Below are positions 18,582 to 25,607 of a stretch of 64,000 nt of DNA, in pieces. Where the stretch lies: contig JBGANK010000013.1 in the NCBI GenBank assembly GCA_044222395.1, positions 1 to 64,000 of the forward strand, written 5' to 3'. This DNA comes from JAEUMD01 sp044222395. Its GTDB lineage: Bacteria; Pseudomonadota; Alphaproteobacteria; Rhizobiales; Hyphomicrobiaceae. Made by a program: the position numbers and the translations under genes. The notes under the pieces are model-generated. The model saw nothing but the letters and a program-made list of their open reading frames with translations, was not told where the DNA came from and searched no databases. Position 1 is the first letter of the stretch, and each line of letters opens with the position of its first letter.

Positions 18582-21233
18582 ATGAAGACCGACACGCCAC
18601 GTCCGATCCGGCTATCCGACTATCGGCCACCAGCCTATCTGATCGATAACGTGGATCTCGACGTTCGCCTCGATCCGGCACGCACACGCGTGCGCGCGCG
18701 TCTGGACGTTCGCGCGAACCCGGCAGCGTCTCAGCCCGGCCCATTGCTGCTCGACGGCGAATACCTCGAACTCGATCTCATCCGGATCAATGGCAGCGAG
18801 CTGAAGCTCAAAGAGGACTATGACCTCAGCGATGTTACGTTGACCATCAAGCGGCCGCCCGACAAGTTGTTTCGTCTCGAGATCGTCACTTATGTCGATC
18901 CTGATTCCAACAAGGCGCTGCAGGGTCTCTACCGATCGCGCGGCATCTACTGCACGCAATGCGAGGCGCAGGGGTTCCGGCGCATCACCTACTTCATCGA
19001 CCGGCCGGACGTGCTTTCGAAGTACACCGTGCGCGTGGAGGCCGATGTCGCGGAGGCGCCCGTTCTGCTTTCAAATGGCAACCTCGTGGAACGCGGCACG
19101 CTGGCGCACGGCAAGCGCCACTACGCGGTGTGGCGCGATCCCTATCCCAAGCCCTGCTACCTGTTCGCGCTGGTGGGGGGTGATCTTTCCTCGATTGCCT
19201 CGACGTTCGAGACGAAGGTGGGACGCAAGGTCGATCTTGCCATCTACGTCGAGCACGGCAAGGAAGCGCGCGCGGCGTGGGCGATGGACAGCCTCAAGCG
19301 CGCGATGGCGTGGGACGAGCGGCGGTTCGGCCGGGAATATGATCTGGACGTATTCAACATCGTCGCCGTGTCGGACTTCAACATGGGGGCAATGGAGAAC
19401 AAGGGGCTCAACATATTCAACGATCGGCTGATCCTCGCCTCTCCGGAAACCGCGACGGATACGATCTTCGAGGCGATCGAGAGCGTGGTGGCGCACGAGT
19501 ACTTCCACAACTGGACCGGCAATCGGATCACCTGCCGCGACTGGTTCCAGCTGTGTCTCAAGGAGGGCCTCACCGTCTATCGCGACCAGGAGTTCTCCGG
19601 CGACGAGCGCTCGCGAACCGTGCAGAGGATCACGGATGTGCGGCAGCTCAAGACCCACCAGTTCCCGGAGGACGCAGGCCCGCTCGCGCACCCGGTGCGG
19701 CCCTCGTCCTACATCGAGATCAACAACTTCTATACCGCGACCGTCTATGAAAAGGGAGCGGAGCTCGTGCGCATGCTGGCGACGATCGTGGGTGAGCAAA
19801 GCTTCCGAGCCGGCATGGACCTCTATTTCACGCGCCACGACGGCGAAGCCGCAACGATGGAGGACTTCATCGCCTGCTTCGCCGAAGCATCGGGCCGTGA
19901 TCTCACACAGTTCATGACCTGGTACGCGCAGGCCGGAACGCCGGAGATCGTTTGCGCGTTGTCGCACGACAAGCGTTCCAAGTCGGCGACGCTGAAGGTC
20001 GAGCAGGTGCTGCCGCCGACGCCTGGAGAAACGCGCAAGAAGCCGCTGCACATCCCGCTCCGACTCGGGTTGATCGGTGGCAACGGCGTCGATATCGATC
20101 TCGTACTGGATACGGGCGAGCGACTTGTAGATGGCGTGGTGCACCTCACCAAGCGCAGCGAGACATTCCGCTTCGTCGACGTGCCGTCCCGGCCGGTGCC
20201 ATCGCTGCTGCGCGGGTTTTCGGCACCGGTGAACTTGACGGCCGCGATTTCCGACAAGGATCTGGAATTCCTGATGGCCAGCGACAGCGACCTGTTCAAT
20301 CGCTGGCAGGCGGCAAACACCTATGCGACGCGAACGCTGATCCAGATCGTCGATGCGCTGAAGGTCGGCAAGCGCAGTCAACGGGGACCAAGCTACGCGA
20401 AGGCACTTGGAGCCACGGTTGCCGACGATTCGCTGGAACCCGCCTATCGCGCCGAGCTGTTGAAACTGCCGACGCTCGCCGACATCGCTCGCGAAATCGG
20501 CCACGACGTCGATCCCAGCCTGATCCACCGGGCACACCGGCAACTCTCCAGGCTGGTGGCAAGGACGCTGCAAGCCGAGCTGAAGTCCATCTACAAGGCC
20601 ACCACGAGCAACGCTCCGTTCGCTGCCGACGCGTCAAGTGCGGGACGACGGGCTCTGCGCAATGCCGTGCTGACGCTGATGGTCGCGCGTGGGGAGCGCA
20701 GCGACATCGCGCTCGCAGCACGCCATTTCGAGCAGGCCAGAAACATGACGGATGAGGCACACGCCCTGTTCCTGCTGGCGGGCACATCCGGAGCGGCACG
20801 CGAGAAGGCACTCAACCGGTTCTTCGAGCGCTGGAAGCACGACCATCTCGTGATCGACACCTGGTTTGCCGCGCAGGCCGTGTCGCCCATTGCAACAACG
20901 ATCGGCAAGGTTGCCGATCTCGTCACGCATCCACTGTTCTCGATGACCACACCCAACAAGGTGCGTGCGCTCATCGGAAATTTCGCGACACTCAACCCGG
21001 TGCAGTTCAACCGGCCCGACGGAGCAGGATACGCATTCGTTACGAAGCAAGTGCTGGCGATCGACAAGTTCAATCCGCAGGTAGCGGCACGGATACTTGG
21101 CGCATTCCGGAGCTGGCGGGCGCTGGAAGCGGGCCGGAGGCGCCAGGCACGCAAGGCGCTCAATCGAGTTGCCGGCACATCGGGACTTTCGCGCGACGTC
21201 TACGAGATCGTGACGCGCATGATCGAACCATGA
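18582..21233 (+). CDS. pepN: Aminopeptidase N (M1 family)
   Basis: Cytosolic zinc aminopeptidase removing N-terminal residues from peptides. The exopeptidase motif GAMEN and the zinc site HEYFHNWTGNR with its downstream glutamate (LKEGLTVYRDQEF) are intact. The start at 18582 (MKTDTPRPIRLSDYRPPAYLI) gives 883 residues, the usual size of proteobacterial PepN, with the characteristic DYRPP-Y N-terminus and Ig-like plus helical C-terminal domains. Alone in its direction before the next kinase-like gene. Confidence 0.97.
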   Translation: MKTDTPRPIRLSDYRPPAYLIDNVDLDVRLDPARTRVRARLDVRANPAASQPGPLLLDGEYLELDLIRINGSELKLKEDYDLSDVTLTIKRPPDKLFRLEIVTYVDPDSNKALQGLYRSRGIYCTQCEAQGFRRITYFIDRPDVLSKYTVRVEADVAEAPVLLSNGNLVERGTLAHGKRHYAVWRDPYPKPCYLFALVGGDLSSIASTFETKVGRKVDLAIYVEHGKEARAAWAMDSLKRAMAWDERRFGREYDLDVFNIVAVSDFNMGAMENKGLNIFNDRLILASPETATDTIFEAIESVVAHEYFHNWTGNRITCRDWFQLCLKEGLTVYRDQEFSGDERSRTVQRITDVRQLKTHQFPEDAGPLAHPVRPSSYIEINNFYTATVYEKGAELVRMLATIVGEQSFRAGMDLYFTRHDGEAATMEDFIACFAEASGRDLTQFMTWYAQAGTPEIVCALSHDKRSKSATLKVEQVLPPTPGETRKKPLHIPLRLGLIGGNGVDIDLVLDTGERLVDGVVHLTKRSETFRFVDVPSRPVPSLLRGFSAPVNLTAAISDKDLEFLMASDSDLFNRWQAANTYATRTLIQIVDALKVGKRSQRGPSYAKALGATVADDSLEPAYRAELLKLPTLADIAREIGHDVDPSLIHRAHRQLSRLVARTLQAELKSIYKATTSNAPFAADASSAGRRALRNAVLTLMVARGERSDIALAARHFEQARNMTDEAHALFLLAGTSGAAREKALNRFFERWKHDHLVIDTWFAAQAVSPIATTIGKVADLVTHPLFSMTTPNKVRALIGNFATLNPVQFNRPDGAGYAFVTKQVLAIDKFNPQVAARILGAFRSWRALEAGRRRQARKALNRVAGTSGLSRDVYEIVTRMIEP

Positions 21234-21254
21234 GCCGATCGCTGGCGAAGTGGC

Positions 21255-21277
21255 GCGCTTCGACACCGGCGAAGCGC
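21255..21277 (+). terminator. Possible terminator hairpin after pepN
   Basis: A perfect 8-bp stem (21255-21262 with 21270-21277) with a 7-base loop lies 22 bases past the pepN stop. No U-tract follows, so its function as a terminator is uncertain. Confidence 0.35.
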
Positions 21278-21482
21278 GGCGCCTGGGCAGCGTCGGGCTG
21301 CATGCTTGGTCATGCAATGACACAGTCGCACGTCAAAAGTATTTTCTTGACGGCCACAATTTAAACTCCCTCGACACCTGAGTCGCATATGAGCGACACT
21401 GAAAGTGCGATTCGATTCGGGGGCATCGGGTACGACTCGCACGCGGGCAATAAGAAGCATTACATGACTGGAGACTGATGGG

Positions 21483-22595
21483 ATGGCGTGGACTTCGTCC
21501 GCCGACCACGAGGGGACATTTGCGCTTGCTGGCGGAGCAGCGCGTTCCAAGACCCGGCGCTCATGGCGTCAACCCGAGCTGGCGACCGCCTTCTCGCAGG
21601 GTCCGCTTGCTCTGGCGACGACTGCACATTTGTGCAGCCTGGCGGTGATTGCTCCGTTCGCATCCGAGAACCCGGTGGTGGCGGTTCCCGTTCTGATCGG
21701 ACTCTCCATCTCCTACCTTACGCTGTCGCGCGCAAAGCATGGGCAGGCAAGCGCAGCTCCTGCGGCAACCGCCGACGATGCAACCGAAGCAGCAATCGGC
21801 GAGCCTGAACCGCCTTATGGCGACCTGGCGCGCATGTGCTGCGTTCCTGCTGCTGTGAAGGCAGGCAACACCGAACTCCAGACGGCCGCGCCTGCCGCAC
21901 ACCGCATCGAGGGCACAGAGGTGAGCGCCGAGCTGCGGGCGGATCTGATGGCGCGAGTCAGTCATGAGTTGCGCACGCCACTCAATGCGGTGATGGGTTT
22001 CTCCGACCTGATGGGCAACCAGCTGTTCGGCCCGCTCGGACATCCGCGCTATGAGGAATACGTTGGCCATATCCGCGAGAGCAGCGAGAAGCTGCTGAAG
22101 TCGGCGGAAGATACGCTCGCCATGACGAGCCTCATGGCGAAGTCGCCCAGCCGCTCTGATCGCGAGACGATCTGCCTCGGCTCACTCTTCAACGAGGCGA
22201 AATCGAGCATCGCCCGCGAGGCGGGCAAGCGTGGTTTGTCTTGCCGGTCCGAGATCGACATGGAGATCGAGGTGATGGCAAACCGGCGGGCGCTGCGACA
22301 GGCCCTCATCAACGTGATGAGCGAGGCGATCGTGCAGGCCGAGGAAGGATCTGCCATCACGATTGCGGCTTCATCCGATGCCCAGCGCGTGTCCTTCATC
22401 GTCACGGTCGACCGGATCGCTCAGCGCTCACAGGAGGAGCATCGTTCGCTGCCGCTGTGCCTGGCGCGCACGCTGCTGGAGCTTGATGGCTGCCGCATGA
22501 GCGAGGGCTCGGTTACGAGTGCGCCGTGGTCGGTATCCGTTTGGCTCGACAGCGCCAGCCAGCGCGACTTCTTCGCACAGCGACTTGCCAGCTGA
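21483..22595 (+). CDS. Membrane histidine-kinase-like protein with degenerate ATPase domain
   Basis: The N-terminus holds two hydrophobic segments (about residues 38-75). A HisKA dimerisation domain follows with an intact phospho-acceptor box SHELRTPLNAVMGFSDLM and the FGPLG..RYEEYVGHI pattern typical of alphaproteobacterial kinases. The C-terminal region aligns with HATPase_c only at its start (RQALINVMSEAI): the second N-box Asn, the DxGxG G1 box and the GxGLGL G2 box are missing. It may be a pseudokinase, a phosphotransferase-like scaffold or a decaying gene. The start ATG has GGAGA upstream. Confidence 0.78.
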   Translation: MAWTSSADHEGTFALAGGAARSKTRRSWRQPELATAFSQGPLALATTAHLCSLAVIAPFASENPVVAVPVLIGLSISYLTLSRAKHGQASAAPAATADDATEAAIGEPEPPYGDLARMCCVPAAVKAGNTELQTAAPAAHRIEGTEVSAELRADLMARVSHELRTPLNAVMGFSDLMGNQLFGPLGHPRYEEYVGHIRESSEKLLKSAEDTLAMTSLMAKSPSRSDRETICLGSLFNEAKSSIAREAGKRGLSCRSEIDMEIEVMANRRALRQALINVMSEAIVQAEEGSAITIAASSDAQRVSFIVTVDRIAQRSQEEHRSLPLCLARTLLELDGCRMSEGSVTSAPWSVSVWLDSASQRDFFAQRLAS

Positions 22596-22651
22596 GAGAT
22601 CATCGGAAATCCACACGCCACTGCCTGCCTGCTTGCCGTGAACGCTTCACT

Positions 22652-23149
22652 CTACATGTCGACATCGCCTTTGCGGCGGCCACGCGGGCCGAAGCCTTTG
22701 TCGACGAAGACCTTGCGCTCTTCGGCGGTCATCTTGGCAACGGCTTCGACAAGCTCCCGCGTGGCCTTGTCGCGCAGCGATTGGCGAAATGCACCAACGC
22801 GCGCGATCGCCGCTTCCAGCTCAGACCTGTCAAACGGCTCCTTGGTGATTGCAGCCTGGATCTCGCCGCGCAGCCGGCGCAGCTCCTCGCGACCCTGGCG
22901 CATTGCATCACGATTGGGATGAAGCAGCGCATCAAGCTCCTGCCGCCGCGCCTCCGGAAGTGCATTGAGGAATGCGCCGAACCTGTCGCCCCGGCGATGG
23001 CTTTGCCAGCCGTGACCATGGCTATGCGCCCACATGCGACCGGCCGCCAGTCCGACGAACAGCATATTTGCCATCAAGGACAGCAAGAGAACCGCGAACA
23101 ACCATCGCGGTGTAGTGATCCCGCTCGGCTTTCCCGCATCCGACATCAC
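22652..23149 (-). CDS. Periplasmic heavy-metal-sensor / Spy-like protein
   Basis: A 165-residue protein anchored by one N-terminal membrane helix (WLFAVLLLSLMANMLFVGLAAG), then a His-rich stretch (HSHGHGWQSHRRG) and a charged helical periplasmic domain of the Spy/CpxP/CnrX type (RQELDALLHPNRDAMRQGREELRRLR, AVAKMTAEERKVF). CnrX-like proteins sense metals and signal to anti-sigma factors. It overlaps the upstream anti-sigma-like gene by four bases (ATGA), so the two are translationally coupled. Confidence 0.8.
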   Translation of the reverse strand: MMSDAGKPSGITTPRWLFAVLLLSLMANMLFVGLAAGRMWAHSHGHGWQSHRRGDRFGAFLNALPEARRQELDALLHPNRDAMRQGREELRRLRGEIQAAITKEPFDRSELEAAIARVGAFRQSLRDKATRELVEAVAKMTAEERKVFVDKGFGPRGRRKGDVDM

Positions 23150-23733
23150 AAGAGATCCTCCGCGCTCGCATCCAGGCCGTCATCGCCCATGACGAGTTGC
23201 TGGATCACCGTATCATATCCAGCGTCGCTGACCGCCCGACCGCTTCCAAGCACGTCGCCTGACAGCACCGTTGCGCCAGCGATAATACCAATGATGAAAG
23301 ACGCGGTGAGCATGGCGGCAGATGCCAGCGGCCCGCGACCTGCAGCGATGCGCCAAGCCGGTGTGGCACGCTCGGGGCGCAACGCTTCGTGGGCAGCGGG
23401 CAAATCAGCCGGCACCGCCGAACCGGATGGCACTGCGTAGCGCGCCGACGGAACCAGGGTCGTTTCACCTTGCCAGCGGCCCTCATGTCGGGCGCTTGCC
23501 ACGATCTTCTGCGTCAGCGCTGCAAGACGCTCCGCCGGAAGCGAAGGCGCTTCATCCAACACGCGCTCGAAGGCCTGAGCCTCGGCCACCAGTGCAGCGG
23601 CCCGCTCGTCGCTGGCAATGAGCCGCGCCATCTCGAGGCGATCTGCAGCAGGCCAGCGCTCGCGATCGCCGCCATGGACGTCGATCAGTGCCTGCAGTCT
23701 CTCGATCCCTCCCAGTGTCGGTCGCGTCGTCAT
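23146..23733 (-). CDS. Putative anti-sigma factor, membrane-anchored
   Basis: A 195-residue protein with a long helical cytoplasmic N-terminus (RLQALIDVHGGDRERWPAAD..) and one membrane segment near the C-terminus (SAAMLTASFIIGIIAGATVL). The function is inferred from topology and from its position directly between an ECF sigma gene and a CnrX/Spy-like gene; there is no obvious HxxxCxxC zinc motif. The ATG at 23733 (MTTRPTLGG) is preferred to the frame's start at 23775. Confidence 0.65.
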   Translation of the reverse strand: MTTRPTLGGIERLQALIDVHGGDRERWPAADRLEMARLIASDERAAALVAEAQAFERVLDEAPSLPAERLAALTQKIVASARHEGRWQGETTLVPSARYAVPSGSAVPADLPAAHEALRPERATPAWRIAAGRGPLASAAMLTASFIIGIIAGATVLSGDVLGSGRAVSDAGYDTVIQQLVMGDDGLDASAEDLL

Positions 23734-23797
23734 CTTCCGTTCCATTCCATCTTCGTCAATCCAGTGGTCACGCACGTTTCACTTGTCGGCCACCCCT

Positions 23798-24418
23798 TCA
23801 GCCCTCGCTACTTCGTGCAAGAAGCTCCCGCCATTCGTTGCGCAGCGCCGCCTTCAATGAGCGGCGCCCGCGGGCGAGAAGCGATTCCACCGCCTCGTCC
23901 GATATGCCCATGCTGGCCGCCACCTCGATCTGGCTCAAGCCCTCGAAGTGAAACAGCGTCAATGCCAACCGCTGCCGCTCGGGCAATGCCTGCAGCGCCT
24001 TGTCGACGCGGGCCGCCGTATCTTCCGCCTCAAGCTCCCGAACCTGACTGGCTGGGACGGCGACCTCGGGCAACTCGTCCCTGACATCGACACGGCGGCG
24101 CGACCTGATGCGGTCGATGCACAAATTCGAGACGACCCTTCGCAGCCACGGGCGGGCGCCCGTTGCGTCGATGGTGAGCCCTGGTGCCAGTCGCCAGAGC
24201 TTGAGGAAAGCTTCCTGGACGACGTCCTCAGCCTCGGCATCATCACCCAGGATGCGGCGCGCAATGCCTGAAACCGCTGCAACGTGACGGGCGACGATCT
24301 CAGCGAAAGCGGAAGCATCGCCGGACACCGTGCGCTCGATGAGCACGGCGTCACTCACTCCCTCGTTGCCGGCATCAGCTCTTGGCTGGTGCCCGCTCTC
24401 GTCCGCTCTTGCCTGCAC
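23798..24418 (-). CDS. ECF-type RNA polymerase sigma factor
   Basis: Two-domain group IV sigma factor. Sigma-2 contains ARRILGDDAEAEDVVQEAFLKLW and a DNA-contact region RPWLRRVVSNLCIDRIRSRRR; sigma-4 has the helix-turn-helix LSQIEVAASMGISDEAVESLLARGRRSL. The frame is open to 24586, but conserved sequence starts near VSDAVLIERTVSGD. A GTG at 24418 has AGAGGG five bases upstream, and a second GTG at 24358 is possible. It heads the sigma/anti-sigma/Spy-like operon and probably activates its own transcription in response to an envelope or metal signal. Confidence 0.9.
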   Translation of the reverse strand: MQARADESGHQPRADAGNEGVSDAVLIERTVSGDASAFAEIVARHVAAVSGIARRILGDDAEAEDVVQEAFLKLWRLAPGLTIDATGARPWLRRVVSNLCIDRIRSRRRVDVRDELPEVAVPASQVRELEAEDTAARVDKALQALPERQRLALTLFHFEGLSQIEVAASMGISDEAVESLLARGRRSLKAALRNEWRELLARSSEG

Positions 24419-24597
24419 CTCAACCCTCTGCCTGCCGCCGGGCCCTGACGAACCCGGCTGGACGTACTCAAGTCCGAGTTGCCGCGAGGCACCGACAGGG
24501 CAATGCCTGCCGGCGCGTCGGTCGGCTAGCTCACGGCGGAGGCTACCACGTGTCATGCCTGTCACGGTTGCCAACCTGCATCTCAATGCGAGCTGTG

Positions 24598-25491
24598 TTA
24601 CGGCGTTGCCTTGTCCCTTTGCCAGCGGGCGGCGGCGCCCGGAGGCAAGTCGGATGCCGAGATCTTGCCGTCGCTATCGAGATCCATGTCGGCGAAGCGC
24701 TGCTTCGCGCGGGCCTCGAATTCCTCGCGCGTCACCTTGCCGTCGCGATTCTTGTCGAGGACGTGCATGCGCTTCTTCGACTGCCATGCGAGGCGTTCGG
24801 AGGAACGCGCTTCCAGATCAGCGGCGGTGATGACGCCGTCGCTGTTGGCGTCCATGCGTGCGAAGCGCTCGGCCAAACGTGCCGTGCGATCGCCAGGGCC
24901 GCGGCGGCCATCGACCGCGGCGGCACCACCCATGCCTTGCATCCCGCTGGCGCCCGACATGCCCGCCATTCCGGCGGCGGCGCCCTGCTCAGACTTGGCG
25001 CCATCTTCGGACTGGCCGAAACGGTGCTGCTTCCATCCATGTCTGCGGCCGTGGCGGCCACCCATGCCGTGACGACCTTGCCAGGCGCCGGCTTCGAACT
25101 CTTCCTTCGTCACTTTGCCGTCGCCGTCAGCGTCGAGGCGCGCCATCATCATGCGGATGCGCTGGCCCGCCTTGTGCTGGATCTGCGCGGTGAGTTCGGA
25201 CGCATCAAGGCTGCCGTCGCCGTTCTTGTCGAGGGCGGCGAAGCGATCCTGGCGCGGCTTCATGAACTCATCCAGGGTGACTGCGCCATCACCATTGGTA
25301 TCGAGCTGGCGCAGGCGCATCATGCCGTGTCGGCGACCAGCGTGGCGGCCGGCGAACCCCATGCCGCGACCTTCATTGGTAAATCCGGCGCCGTCGTCCA
25401 AGCCGCGATGGCCACCGCCAGCGGCGATCGCCGAGACGGCTCCGACCGATGCCAGCAGCAGGACTCCTAGAGCCAAGCCCTTGGGTTTCAT
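24598..25491 (-). CDS. Exported protein with six EF-hand calcium-binding loops
   Basis: The start at 25491 (MKPKGLALGVLLLASVGAVSAIAA) has GGAGGA upstream and encodes a signal peptide. Six canonical DxDxDG loops follow: DTNGDGAVTLDEF, DKNGDGSLDASEL, DADGDGKVTKEEF, DANSDGVITAADL, DKNRDGKVTREEF and DLDSDGKISASDL. His/Arg-rich linkers (GRHAGRRHG, GRHGMGGRHGRRHG) and a Gly/Ala/Met linker separate the first three from the last three. A periplasmic calcium- and possibly transition-metal-binding role is inferred. It is on the same strand, 179 bases before the ECF sigma gene, and may share its regulation. Confidence 0.85.
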   Translation of the reverse strand: MKPKGLALGVLLLASVGAVSAIAAGGGHRGLDDGAGFTNEGRGMGFAGRHAGRRHGMMRLRQLDTNGDGAVTLDEFMKPRQDRFAALDKNGDGSLDASELTAQIQHKAGQRIRMMMARLDADGDGKVTKEEFEAGAWQGRHGMGGRHGRRHGWKQHRFGQSEDGAKSEQGAAAGMAGMSGASGMQGMGGAAAVDGRRGPGDRTARLAERFARMDANSDGVITAADLEARSSERLAWQSKKRMHVLDKNRDGKVTREEFEARAKQRFADMDLDSDGKISASDLPPGAAARWQRDKATP

Positions 25492-25607
25492 GAAACATAT
25501 TCCTCCGATTTGGGACCGCAGCAGTTGCGAATCTGAGAGGAGAACGGCTGGGCGGCCGATTTCCGTCGCAGCGCCCACCGGCGGATACGTTGCAGAGGTG
25601 TCCGGCC

